Source: Acidobacterium sp. S8
GTDB lineage: Bacteria > Acidobacteriota > Terriglobia > Terriglobales > Acidobacteriaceae
Direction of reading: 5' to 3'
NCBI RefSeq assembly: GCF_009765985.1
Contig: NZ_LMUM01000037.1
Span: 736,747-800,746 of the forward strand
Length of the DNA stretch: 64,000 nt
The position numbers were made by a program, and so were the translations under genes. Positions 34,401 through 42,574 of the stretch are shown here, in pieces. The notes beneath the pieces were generated by a model, which made no database searches, was not told the origin of the DNA, and saw only the letters and a list, made by a program, of their open reading frames with translations. Within the stretch, counting starts at the first letter, position 1, and each line of letters begins with the position of its first letter.

Positions 34401-35702
34401 CTGGGTAATCAGAATGCCACGCACGGGCTGGAGCTGCAGTGGTTCCGTGGTTTGCTAGTAGAGAATGTCACGGTGAATGATACTTCGGCGGAAGGCGTTC
34501 TGCTGGGTGAAGAAAGCACGACCAATGGGCATCAGGCAGGTTTTCTGCTGCGAAATGTGACGGTCAGCTACAACGCTTCTACCTTTACTCCTGCGAATCG
34601 GCCAGCTTACGGAATTCATATACAACAGACGGCGATCGACAGCCATATGGATACGGTCCTGGTAAGGAATGCGCAGATAGCGAGCGTTTATAACGAAGGG
34701 ACAGGAAATACGGGCTATATGGTGCATGGGTTTGGCTATCCATATACCTGCGCCATGGGTCCGTGCAGTAACACAGCATCCAGCGCGGCGGCGGTGAATG
34801 CCTCTTATGCGACGAATTATGTGATCTATGACACGGGTGGCGCGGGCAGCGTCTGGACGGACACTTATGCAGACAGCCCGGCGATTGCAGCGTTCTATGT
34901 TGGAGCGAATGGGAGCTCGTTTCATGGCGGACATATTCAGTGGCCAGACTTAACTAGCTTTCCGGCGGCGAATCTAGCATATGTATCTGCTTTCGTTACA
35001 AATGGCATGGAGATCGCGGATATCGGCTGCCTGGGAATGTCATCGTCGGTGAACTGGATCAATTATGCTTCGGCTTCCGGCGTTCCGCCGACGTTTGCCA
35101 GCGTGCATCACCTGACAGGGTGTGGCAACTATGCCGAGGCTTTAGAGCCCGAGACGTCGACCGGATTTACCGGCGGCGGGGCTTCGAACAACGCTCCAGG
35201 CAACAGTGCAGTAGCGACGGTTTGGGCCTCTCCGAAGGCGGCCACTTCAAACTACGAAGCATATTCCGCTCAGCTTTATAACGGGTATCAGACGGACTTA
35301 TTCGAGGGACATATCGCGGGACAGAATCCGTTCTTCAACATTACTTATCAGGGAACAGTGCGATCGGATGGCGGGATTGCGCTTTCGACTGTGATAAACA
35401 CATCTTCTACATTGATGCTTACGGCTGCTAACAAGAATGTGATTGCCAATGCGCAGAATGGGGCGCAGACGATTACGTTGCCTACTTGTTACACGGCATG
35501 GCCGGACAAGGCTTCTCCTACGGGTGAAGAGTTTACGATTCTTAAATCTGATTCGACCCCGTATGCTGTGACTGTAACTGCAGCCAGTTCTTCTCAGCCG
35601 ATTCATTACCAGGCTGGTACGCCGACGCAATCTCTAGTGATCACGTCGCCAGGAGCGCGAACGCTGTTGTGTGGTCCGGATGCAAACTGGTATGCATACT
35701 AA
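31467..35702 (+). CDS. Exported fibre with two pectate-lyase-like beta-helix regions
   Basis: A 1,411-residue protein starting GTG after GAGGA. Residues 1-26 are a Sec signal peptide (WVVLLVSAVSGIHAQ), unusual for a phage fibre. Residues 30-130 form an Ig-like N-terminal module seen in many acidobacterial exported proteins. Residues 138-205 hold two tail-fibre-like repeats (ATKQYVD...GGSMTG and ATKQYID...GGNMTG). A pectate-lyase-3-type start, DIRHPDFAGGADPTGTNDST (216-235), opens the first beta-helix, and a second starts near 880 (GEITVDGSTYATVNAAW). The C-terminus is beta-rich. Beta-helix fibres bind or cut polysaccharide. The gene sits between the small and large terminase genes, not at the end of the tail genes. 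Confidence 0.8.
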   Translation: MNKRWLVTNAIWVVLLVSAVSGIHAQITTTTVQGEVYRADGSVATGTLIVEWPAFSTANNQAVAAGSKTVIIGQDGFVSLNLAPNAGASPAGSYYTAIYHLSDGTVNKEYWVVPAAASASIVSVRAHLQPATVAVQDATKQYVDASIASLGGNYVAITGGSMTGPLVLSSSPTAANQAATKQYIDQAVQTAVPLAGGNMTGTLRTPNTMTKLPRVDIRHPDFAGGADPTGTNDSTTAIQAAIAFAVGNPQAGSNGATPCLYVPAGLYKVSSTLRIPANLCIEGDSSEASILQLTSGPTNLFTVYAATCPGTEQCNGQIQDLQLDGSGHLTTGALLEVDAAIQFHITNLVMSNHGGRGLQLNGNSERFRSDNLTISSVRWPIILSGDINETYFYNTQVITAGATTEHYGEEYYCYGVNCPAHSYPIANQGPGGGPAPVNPDPHGAITITKAVNYGFYGGSIKSLKYMSGFRIGGSGSIRNFYLEGYPYNNEPRLNAGININGGVLEKTQLTGELAPGSTVTSVADVSWMPQYFESANDMASGSVVTYVIMPQDFLSGSTAPSQYNFNIQRGQFEVIQVGGFSSDGNIHIIARNLSGSTVSNADWSAGSIVEEGPATQHAAIDIEDSHVEAIQPPGSGYTDNCNQTGALTCADIVTGPVPDGLIIDPAGGPLEGFDGYSSAKVTMKNVEMYSGSYQHQGEIAVHRYPNLNFDGGYYVPTGSMETAEIVGSSSRMQLSTITGGSYLTVPTYANGRTAQPTVTVPGLGIVWAPANGFYTGYEQQFRQLGNSWMVGTKFANSYCWFDTPPVGASQSLNRVCFKGSPTYASQSGYEYDMWNGTQWVGAFTVTGQSNATANMSVSGATKIGGALTAASMNGEITVDGSTYATVNAAWNAALNLAGSTGHNQTVRLSPGTFAVTSTLTEPTNGSCVNLVGSGGASNAADATVGATTLTISANLGGDVIFLGNTAQPQGCIFKDFTILGNQNATHGLELQWFRGLLVENVTVNDTSAEGVLLGEESTTNGHQAGFLLRNVTVSYNASTFTPANRPAYGIHIQQTAIDSHMDTVLVRNAQIASVYNEGTGNTGYMVHGFGYPYTCAMGPCSNTASSAAAVNASYATNYVIYDTGGAGSVWTDTYADSPAIAAFYVGANGSSFHGGHIQWPDLTSFPAANLAYVSAFVTNGMEIADIGCLGMSSSVNWINYASASGVPPTFASVHHLTGCGNYAEALEPETSTGFTGGGASNNAPGNSAVATVWASPKAATSNYEAYSAQLYNGYQTDLFEGHIAGQNPFFNITYQGTVRSDGGIALSTVINTSSTLMLTAANKNVIANAQNGAQTITLPTCYTAWPDKASPTGEEFTILKSDSTPYAVTVTAASSSQPIHYQAGTPTQSLVITSPGARTLLCGPDANWYAY

Positions 35703-37203
35703 GCTGCTGGAAGACTGCATTGATCTTGATGAGTTGATTCGATTGGGAAGTACGCTGGATGACGCAGTACCACCGATAGGTGACGTCACCGGACATTTTC
35801 TCGCCGAACAGCTTTTGAGAATTCGAGATCGTGAGGGGCGGATCGTGCGATTTTCGCCGAACCGCGCACAATGTGAATTTGAACGGAGACGGGGGCGAGC
35901 GAATATCGTGCTGAAGTCGCGGCAGATGGGCATCAGCACCTGGGTTGCGGGGCGATTCTTTCTAAAGACGATTACGAAACCGGGCACTACGACGCTGCAG
36001 GTGGCGCATACGCAGGAGGCTGCAGAGGCGATCTTCAGGATCGTTCACCGGTTTCTGGAAAGTCTCCCCGAATGGCTCCGTGAGGACACACTGCGCACAT
36101 CAAGGGCTAACTCGCGCCAGATTATTTTTTCTGCACTGGATAGTGAGTATCGGGTGGAAACAGCCGGTGACACGAACGCAGGACGTGGGCTTACGGTGCA
36201 TAACCTGCACTGCTCAGAGGTGGCGCGATGGCCCGGAAATGCGGCGGAAACGCTGCAGGGTTTGCGGGCAACCATGCCTCAACAGGGTGAACTGGTTCTG
36301 GAGTCTACGCCTAACGGGGCGGAAGGATGCTTCTGGGATGAGTGGAATCGCGCTGATGAAACTGGAATGGTAAAGCACTTCTTTCCCTGGTGGTGGGAGG
36401 ATGCGTATCGCGATGCGAGTGTAAACGAGGAATCACTGCAAAATGCAGAGCGGATGCTGGTCGAGCGGCATGGGTTAACGCTGGAGCAGATTGGCTTTCG
36501 CAGAATGATCGCGGCGGGTTTTCGCGGGCTGGCGAAACAGGAGTATCCGGAAGATGCTACGGAATGCTTTCTCAGCAGCGGGAGTTGCTACTTCGATACG
36601 TTGGCGCTTGATGCCAGAGTAAAGGAGCTTCCGGAGCCAATAGCGAAGCGCCTCGGGGGGCAGTTGCAGATCTGGTTTCCTCCGATACGTAGACGGCGGT
36701 ACTTGGTGGCAGTAGATACTGCGGGAGGTGGCAGCGAAGGCGATTATTCTGTTGCGCAGATCCTGGAGATCGCAACAGGGTTGCAATGCGCGGAGCTGCA
36801 GGCACGTCTTACGCCGCTCGAACTGGCGGAGGAAGCGACGCGGTTGGCGACGGAGTACAACGAGGCCTGGATTGTGGTGGAACGCAACAATCATGGGTCC
36901 GGGGTGCTGGCTTATCTGCAGGGTGTGAGTAAGTATGCACTCATTTATCAGCAGGATGGGCAGGATGGTTGGTTGACTTCCGTCCTTCATCGGCCGCGAA
37001 TGCTGGGGAAGCTGGCCGCGGCCCTGGTTGAGACGCCGGGGATCTTCTTCAGCCGGCGGCTATTGCAGGAGTGCCGCAGCTTTGTGCGGCATCGCAGCGG
37101 CAAGGTCAGCGCGAGCGCAGGCGCGCATGATGACTGCGTGATGGCCATGGCGATGGCGCTTTGTGTGCGGGAAGAATTGCAGGGGCGATACCTGTTTCGA
37201 TGA
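35692..37203 (+). CDS. Phage large terminase subunit (TerL)
   Basis: The 503-residue protein is read from ATG 35692, which overlaps the fibre stop by 11 bp; GTG 35671 or ATG 35680 are alternatives. The ATPase has a deviant Walker A, VLKSRQMGIST (73-83), and a Walker B-like HNLHCSE (about 170-176). The RNase-H-like nuclease half has Asp342 and Asp351 in VAVDTAGGGSEGDYS, a Glu near 397 in VVERNNHG, and a final AHDDCVMAMAMAL pair. It should package DNA into a capsid. All key residues look intact. Confidence 0.9.
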   Translation: MHTKLLEDCIDLDELIRLGSTLDDAVPPIGDVTGHFLAEQLLRIRDREGRIVRFSPNRAQCEFERRRGRANIVLKSRQMGISTWVAGRFFLKTITKPGTTTLQVAHTQEAAEAIFRIVHRFLESLPEWLREDTLRTSRANSRQIIFSALDSEYRVETAGDTNAGRGLTVHNLHCSEVARWPGNAAETLQGLRATMPQQGELVLESTPNGAEGCFWDEWNRADETGMVKHFFPWWWEDAYRDASVNEESLQNAERMLVERHGLTLEQIGFRRMIAAGFRGLAKQEYPEDATECFLSSGSCYFDTLALDARVKELPEPIAKRLGGQLQIWFPPIRRRRYLVAVDTAGGGSEGDYSVAQILEIATGLQCAELQARLTPLELAEEATRLATEYNEAWIVVERNNHGSGVLAYLQGVSKYALIYQQDGQDGWLTSVLHRPRMLGKLAAALVETPGIFFSRRLLQECRSFVRHRSGKVSASAGAHDDCVMAMAMALCVREELQGRYLFR

Positions 37204-37294
37204 GTGTGGGCATATCAGCCTTCTACTTCGCGAATGATGGCATACCTGCCTTATGAAGGACGGCAAGGTACAATCCGATTGAAGCGGAGGCGGG

Positions 37295-38167
37295 TTGGCA
37301 GTACTAGCGACACAATCGATTCGACGGATGCGGGGCGGGGCGCAAAGTTATCTGATGCTGGCGTCGGATGGAAATCCGTATGTGGTGAAGTTTCAGAATA
37401 ATCCGCAACATATACGGGTACTTGCGAATGAGCTGCTGGCTACACGGCTGGCAGAGGCTGTTGGCTTGAGTGTGCCGGCGTGTGATGTGGTTGAAGTAAC
37501 GGATTGGCTGATTCAGAATTCTGATGAGATGACACTCGATTTCGGACAGAGGCAGGAACGCTGTCGGCCGGGATTGCAATTTGGATCACGATTGGTTGGC
37601 GGACTGATGCCGGGCCAGACGATCGACTATCTGCCTGAGGAAAGGCTGATGGAAGTCAAGAATCTCGATGAGTTTGCCGGAATGCTGGTGATCGACAAAT
37701 GGACCTGCAATTCGAATGGACGACAGGCTGTGTTTTATAAACGAGCGAGGGAGAAACGCTACACAGCGACTTTTATTGACCAGGGATATTGTTTTAATGC
37801 CGGGGAATGGAAATTTGCGGATGCTCCGCTGCGTGGCGTCTATGCACGGAACCTTGTTTATAGAGGCGTGACAAATTGGGATAGTTTCGAGCCCTGGCTG
37901 AATCGGGTGACGGAGCTTGATCCGCAAAAGATATGGTCGATTGCGGAGACTGTACCTCCGGAGTGGTATGGCGGCGACTTGACGGAGATGGAGATGCTGA
38001 TCGAACGATTGCTCGAGCGACGGGAGCGGATCGGGGAACTGATTACGCTCTTTCGGGAATCGTCACGAGAGCCGTTTCCAAATTGGATGAAGCCGCCCGC
38101 GAATGTGACGGCAGGGCAGTTTCCGGAGCCGGGATGGGCCGATACTGTACGTGGACCGATTATGTAA
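37295..38167 (+). CDS. HipA-like kinase
   Basis: A 290-residue protein read from TTG 37295 after GGAGG. It has Lys32 in a YVVKFQNN segment (ATP lysine), Asp134 and Asn139 in VIDKWTCNSNGRQ (catalytic loop) and Asp162 in FIDQGYC (metal). This is the HipA-type kinase layout. HipA proteins phosphorylate translation-linked targets and slow growth. It lies between terL and the portal gene, directly before a DUF3037 gene, which is its usual partner in genomes I know. It carries no HipB-like DNA-binding antitoxin, so the DUF3037 protein may be the counterpart. Confidence 0.75.
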   Translation: MAVLATQSIRRMRGGAQSYLMLASDGNPYVVKFQNNPQHIRVLANELLATRLAEAVGLSVPACDVVEVTDWLIQNSDEMTLDFGQRQERCRPGLQFGSRLVGGLMPGQTIDYLPEERLMEVKNLDEFAGMLVIDKWTCNSNGRQAVFYKRAREKRYTATFIDQGYCFNAGEWKFADAPLRGVYARNLVYRGVTNWDSFEPWLNRVTELDPQKIWSIAETVPPEWYGGDLTEMEMLIERLLERRERIGELITLFRESSREPFPNWMKPPANVTAGQFPEPGWADTVRGPIM

Positions 38168-38197
38168 TTGTGATGGTGACATTCAGGTGATTCAGGA

Positions 38198-39031
38198 TTG
38201 AGCGCGCGGAAACAATGCAATTTCTACCTCGTCCGGTATGTACCGGACCCGGTGAGAAACGAGTTTGTGAATATCGGCGTTATGCTGCGAGATGCGGAGC
38301 GGCCGGAGCAGATGACTGTGACTTTCACGAAAGAGTGGGCGCGCGTGCGTTGTATCGATCCTGATGTGGATGTCGCCATGCTGGAGAGCCTGGAGAGCGA
38401 GCTGCGACAACGGCTGGCGCATCCGGAGGCTGGGTTGCCGCCGCTCATGCACGTGCTGGAGGATTCTTTCTCGAATGCTCTGCAGGTTACGGAGCCAAAG
38501 GCCTACCTGGCTGAGTCTCTGGTTGCCGGAGTTGAAGAGCTGATGCGGTTGTATGTGGAACCGCGAAAGCGGCAGACGGTAGCGCGCAAAAGCGGCAGGC
38601 AGGCGATCCATACAAAAATGCGATCGCAGTTTGAGCGGGCTGGTGTCTGGGATTTGATGCGGAAGCGAATTGCAGTATCGAGTTACACAAAGCCAGGCGA
38701 TCCGCTGCGTATTGACTGCGGGTATCGGCCTAATGGCGTTGTTCGTATGTTTCATGCTGTTTCTCTGGAGAGTGACACGGAATGGCCAAAGGTGCTGGCC
38801 TTCAGCGTGGCGGCGATTCGCGAAGGGGTGGCCCGCGTTGAAAATGCGAAGCTCGAATTAACCGCTGTGGTCGAGCCGATTGCGGAGGTCAGCTCCGATC
38901 GGGATGACGCAGAACGCATGGAGCAGTACAGGTTTTCAGTAGAAACGATGGAGGCGGAGGAGATTCGGGTGTTGACTACGAATGATCTGCCTCGAATAGC
39001 TGAGGTCGCACAGACGGAGCTTCGGGTTTAG
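38198..39031 (+). CDS. DUF3037 protein, partner of HipA-like kinase
   Basis: A 277-residue protein from TTG 38198. The N-terminus CNFYLVRYVPDPVRNEFVNI fits DUF3037 (FYxxRYxPDxxRxEFxNIGV). A helical part with VEELMRLYVEP follows, and then a second region with an EYRIDCGYRPNGVVRMFHAV-like beta segment. The function is unknown. Neighbouring DUF3037 and HipA-like genes form a common two-gene unit, so this is probably its control or antidote protein. It ends just before a strong terminator. Confidence 0.65.
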   Translation: MSARKQCNFYLVRYVPDPVRNEFVNIGVMLRDAERPEQMTVTFTKEWARVRCIDPDVDVAMLESLESELRQRLAHPEAGLPPLMHVLEDSFSNALQVTEPKAYLAESLVAGVEELMRLYVEPRKRQTVARKSGRQAIHTKMRSQFERAGVWDLMRKRIAVSSYTKPGDPLRIDCGYRPNGVVRMFHAVSLESDTEWPKVLAFSVAAIREGVARVENAKLELTAVVEPIAEVSSDRDDAERMEQYRFSVETMEAEEIRVLTTNDLPRIAEVAQTELRV

Positions 39032-39073
39032 GAGGCTGGGCCGCGGCAGGTTGACTGAGTTTGAGGGTAGATG

Positions 39074-39105
39074 AAGGCATGGCGCTAAGCCATGCCTTTT
39101 GTTTT
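39074..39105 (+). terminator. Terminator between HipA/DUF3037 pair and portal gene
   Basis: The 10-bp stem AAGGCATGGC/GCCATGCCTT with loop GCTAA is followed by TTGTTTTT. It isolates the kinase/DUF3037 pair from the structural genes or sets their relative level. Confidence 0.85.
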
Positions 39106-39132
39106 TAGCCATGACAAGAGTTGGAGGCGACA

Positions 39133-40380
39133 TTGACGGTGAAGAATTCTGTTCAAAAACTATGGCGGCGCAAAGAAGTAAGCGTGGCAGCGGCAGAGGC
39201 TCGGGTTGCGCAGCGTAAAACGTTGGCGCTGCCTTCCATTCTGACGCCGTATCGAATGCCTTCGAATGCGCTGCCGAAGCCGACCCCGGTGAATTTGAGA
39301 AGGTTTGCTGAAACGCCGTTGGTTCGCAGGGCGATCAACGTGCTGAAGGATCGCATCGCCAGCCTCGATTGGCAGATTCGGCTGAAGCGAGGGTTTTCGA
39401 TTGCGGATGTCGCAGATGTTCAGGAGCGTATGCAGGCTCTTCGGCAAGCGTTGGAGGAGCCGAATCCGGCTGATTCGTTTCGCACACTCATCGAACAGGC
39501 GCTGGAAGACGCGCTGGTTGGTGGTTTCGGCGCGATTGAGATGGAGTTAACGGGCGATCCTCAGAAACCTTTCGATCTGTGGGCCGTGGATGGAGCGACG
39601 ATTCAGATCGATCCGAAATGGGATGGCAAAGCTGATTCGATCCGATATGCGCAGACGACGGGAATGCCGGGAGCCACCGGGCAGGTGCTTTTGCGGGACG
39701 ATCAGCTGATTTATATGCGGATGAACCCGCGCTCGCATACGCCATTTGGCCTGGGTCCGTTGGAAGTTGCTTTCGAGACGGTGAATACATTCCTTGCAGC
39801 ACACCGATTTGCTGGAAACCTGGCGAGCAACGCGGTGGCACAGTATGCGCTGTGGCTGAATGAAACAACGCCAATGGAGCACGAGCGGCTGATTCGCTGG
39901 TGGCAGGACGAGATTGAAGGCACGGGACGCGTTCCAATTCTCAGTACGGAGCAGAAGCCGGAAGTGCTGCGTTTTGCCAGCGGAACGGATGCCGATCTGC
40001 GGCTTAACTGGCAGGAGTTTCTGATTCGCATGATCGCAAACGCCTTCTCGCTGCCTCTAATGCTGCTGGGCCTCGAACGCGAAGTGAATCGGTCGACTGC
40101 CGCAGAGCAAGCGGATGAAGCGTTTCGGAGCGCGGTGGTTCCGTTAGCGAAGTTACTCGCTGAGCATCTGACTCGGGATCTGTTTGCAAAGAAGCTGGGA
40201 TGGCGCGAGTTCGAGTTTGTATTTAACGAACTCGATGCTCCGGATGAATTGACCGAGCTGCAGATACAGACACAGCTGCTGGCTGCTGGAGTGCTGACCG
40301 TCAATGAAGTCCGGTCGATGCGAGGACTTGCTCCGCTTGCATTAGCCCAGACTACAGAGATCGCGGGAGAAGGGAGGTAA
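39133..40380 (+). CDS. Phage portal protein
   Basis: A 415-residue protein; I chose TTG 39133 because GGAGG lies 5 bp upstream. Another TTG at 39121 and a GTG at 39139 are possible, and the ATG at 39111 is in the wrong frame. It has a portal-type clip and stem region (FAGNLASNAVAQYALWLNE) and a conserved region (RSHTPFGLGPLEVAFETVNTF), followed by a helical C-terminus with EVNRSTAAEQADEAFRSAVVP. It should form the dodecameric DNA entry ring at one capsid vertex. The HK97-like portal family is the closest I can name. Confidence 0.85.
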   Translation: MTVKNSVQKLWRRKEVSVAAAEARVAQRKTLALPSILTPYRMPSNALPKPTPVNLRRFAETPLVRRAINVLKDRIASLDWQIRLKRGFSIADVADVQERMQALRQALEEPNPADSFRTLIEQALEDALVGGFGAIEMELTGDPQKPFDLWAVDGATIQIDPKWDGKADSIRYAQTTGMPGATGQVLLRDDQLIYMRMNPRSHTPFGLGPLEVAFETVNTFLAAHRFAGNLASNAVAQYALWLNETTPMEHERLIRWWQDEIEGTGRVPILSTEQKPEVLRFASGTDADLRLNWQEFLIRMIANAFSLPLMLLGLEREVNRSTAAEQADEAFRSAVVPLAKLLAEHLTRDLFAKKLGWREFEFVFNELDAPDELTELQIQTQLLAAGVLTVNEVRSMRGLAPLALAQTTEIAGEGR

Positions 40381-40432
40381 AGGGCAGTCAGGAAGAGCAT
40401 GGCGGTATTTCAACAAGAGGGATGGAGAGGAC

Positions 40433-41050
40433 ATGAGACTGGAAGCAATGGCGATCACCATGCCGGAGGTCGCGGACCATCCGAACCGGGTTCCGTTTGA
40501 AGGTGTACTTACAGCGGTCGATGAGGCGAGCACGCGACCTCCATCGGGTGCTCGCGGACACAGAGTGATTCTTACCCGTGAGGCAGCAAGTGCGGCATTG
40601 CCGTCGCTGCTGGGAATGGCAGTGGACTATGCACCGAAGTGGGATGCCCACGATGCGCGAGTGAAATGCGGCATCATCACCGAGGCTGACGTAATCGGCA
40701 ATCAGCTGCGGGTGAGCGGTTACCTATTTGGACGTGATTTTCCGGAAGTAGTGGAGCAGTTGAATACGAGCACGGCTGGAAATATGGGCATGTCATATGA
40801 GTTGGCCAATGCGCATATGGCGAACATGTATGCGGAGGTTTGGACTCTGACGCGTGCAACGTTTACGGGTGCGGCCATTTTGCTGCGGGAAAAAGCCGCG
40901 TATGGGAATACTTCTTTTCGGCTGTCGGCTGGCCGGTGCAGAAGCAGCGTATCCGCAAAAGGATGGAGCGAGACAAGAACGGCTACTCGTTCTCGCTGGC
41001 AATTCAAAGATCAATCTTTTGGTCAAACACAGAGGAGGAAGGAAGCGTAA
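40433..41050 (+). CDS. Prohead-protease-like capsid-maturation protein
   Basis: A 205-residue protein between portal and scaffold genes, exactly where the maturation protease lies in many phages. The first 155 residues have beta-rich segments (VPFEGVLTAVDE, HRVILTREAA, VDYAPKWDAHDARVKCGII) that loosely fit protease-type folds, but I cannot place a catalytic triad. The last 50 residues (from about 155) are a basic low-complexity stretch of different character, so a frameshift or natural linker is possible. Its stop overlaps the next start (TAATG). Confidence 0.55.
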   Translation: MRLEAMAITMPEVADHPNRVPFEGVLTAVDEASTRPPSGARGHRVILTREAASAALPSLLGMAVDYAPKWDAHDARVKCGIITEADVIGNQLRVSGYLFGRDFPEVVEQLNTSTAGNMGMSYELANAHMANMYAEVWTLTRATFTGAAILLREKAAYGNTSFRLSAGRCRSSVSAKGWSETRTATRSRWQFKDQSFGQTQRRKEA

Positions 41051-41457
41051 TGGAAACAGAAAATATGTTTGCTTCGTTGGGGGAAAGCATTGAGCGACTC
41101 GGAGCCGCGGCGGAACTGCTGGAGCGGACGGTAACGTTGCTGGAACAACGCGGATCTGCAGGCGCTGTGGAAAAGCTGACCGCGGCCGTCGATAGCCAGG
41201 AAGAGCTGTCTCAATTACGGCTGAAGCTCGAGGCTGCGGAGCAACAAATTGCTGAGCTTCGTGCATCGGGCAGCCGCGCGACTGCCGCACGTCAGACGCT
41301 GCCCGCTTCGACAGCACAATTGCTGGCCAAGCAGGGATTGTCGACTGTGGATTCGATTCAGGCCGGCGCTTTGGACGCGGCTCTTACAGGATTGAACGTG
41401 GAGCAGCGTATTGCGGTGAAGTCGCAGCTGTTGCGCGCCGGATTGCTGACGCAGTAA
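41050..41457 (+). CDS. Scaffold-like coiled-coil protein
   Basis: A 135-residue protein whose ATG overlaps the previous stop (TAATG). Two heptad-rich segments (about 12-60 and 60-80, with ELLERTVTLLEQRG and ELSQLRLKLEAAEQQIAEL) give a long coiled coil, and the C-terminus is a helical domain that could contact the capsid. Position just before the major capsid gene and the coiled-coil form fit a scaffold. The sequence has no family I can name. Confidence 0.6.
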   Translation: METENMFASLGESIERLGAAAELLERTVTLLEQRGSAGAVEKLTAAVDSQEELSQLRLKLEAAEQQIAELRASGSRATAARQTLPASTAQLLAKQGLSTVDSIQAGALDAALTGLNVEQRIAVKSQLLRAGLLTQ

Positions 41458-41533
41458 CCCTTTGCTGCCGGATAGCCATCACGATTTCCAAAATGAAGTA
41501 AAAACAACCTGCAAATCAGGTGGAAGGAATGGA

Positions 41534-42502
41534 ATGAACGCAAATTTTTATGACATTCATGCAGCTGCAGATTTCATCGGGCCTGGCGCAATTGAGGTTC
41601 CGTTTTACCAGACGGAGATTACCGACATCGTTCGGCGGCGCGGCATCTTCGGACAGCGCATCAAGCAGGTTCCGGCTACGGGCCATCCTTCGCGTTTCTT
41701 TGAAGAGACCGCGATTCCGTCTCCGGGCGCGGCTGGCTTTGTCGATCCGCGCAACATCGTCGCGCCCATTGTGAGCCCGACGCGTGTAGAGCGCAGCGTG
41801 CCGTTGAAAGCGATTGTGGCGCAGCTCAATTACAACCTCTTTGATATTGAACTGGGCACGCAGCAGAAGCAGTTTGCATATCTGCAGGCCAAGGACCTGG
41901 TCGATACGGTAGAGGGCGTTCTGCACACGCATGACATCGCGCTGTGGAATGGGAACGACACGTCGCTGAGCACACCAACTTCCGCGCAGTATTACGGTGT
42001 CGCTTCACAGATTGCTGCCGGTGGCAACACCACGATGATCGGTTCCACATCCAGCATCGTGGACGGTCTGAAATCCACGATTGCGCAGATGGTCGCCAGC
42101 AGCAATTTCGCTGTTCGTCCCACGGCCATCTATGCCAATCCAGTGTTGCTGGACCTGATCGACCGCGAGATGAAGACCGACTTCAATGTCGTGCTGAATA
42201 CGCGTGAGATCAATGCCGGCTTCACCGTGAAGACGCTCTCGACACAGGCTGGAGATCTGCCGTTGATTCCGGACTGGGCATTGAGCTATTCAGGAACTCC
42301 CGGCTCGGGCTCGGCTGTACTTCCGGCGTATATCGTGACGGAAGACATGATCGAGTATCACTGGCTGAGTGATTCGACTCCGCGAGTTTTCCAGCTGGGT
42401 GTTCCAGGATCGCTTGCTTCGCAATACGTCGCGGTGAAGTTCGGTGGCGTAGTAGTGAAGGGCGCAAACTATGCACATTACCAGGTGCTGGTCGACCGCT
42501 AG
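41534..42502 (+). CDS. Major capsid protein, HK97-fold (SU10-like)
   Basis: A 322-residue protein from ATG 41534. It starts NANFYDIHAAADFIGPGAIE and has a helix/strand core with a GFVDPRNIVAP loop, a long stretch of beta structure, and a C-terminal KFGGVVVKGANYAHYQV. The size and placement between scaffold and connector genes fit a major capsid protein of the HK97 fold; the sequence reminds me of SU10-like podovirus capsids, but I cannot verify that. Confidence 0.75.
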   Translation: MNANFYDIHAAADFIGPGAIEVPFYQTEITDIVRRRGIFGQRIKQVPATGHPSRFFEETAIPSPGAAGFVDPRNIVAPIVSPTRVERSVPLKAIVAQLNYNLFDIELGTQQKQFAYLQAKDLVDTVEGVLHTHDIALWNGNDTSLSTPTSAQYYGVASQIAAGGNTTMIGSTSSIVDGLKSTIAQMVASSNFAVRPTAIYANPVLLDLIDREMKTDFNVVLNTREINAGFTVKTLSTQAGDLPLIPDWALSYSGTPGSGSAVLPAYIVTEDMIEYHWLSDSTPRVFQLGVPGSLASQYVAVKFGGVVVKGANYAHYQVLVDR

Positions 42503-42523
42503 TCTGAATTTGTTTTGATTACG

Positions 42524-42558
42524 GGGCTGGTCTTAAACGACCAGCCCATTTCTTTTTC
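42524..42558 (+). terminator. Hairpin after capsid gene
   Basis: The 9-bp stem GGGCTGGTC/GACCAGCCC with loop TTAAAC is followed by ATTTCTTTTTC. It lies 22 bp past the capsid stop and ends 16 bp before the connector start at 42575. Reduced transcription after a highly expressed capsid gene is a common arrangement in phages. Confidence 0.8.
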
Positions 42559-42574
42559 TAACGCGGAGATGACT

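Noticed and set aside
39111-39133. ATG 39111 as the portal start
   Set aside because: It is out of frame with the portal sequence; TTG 39133 has GGAGG 5 bp upstream and keeps the frame.
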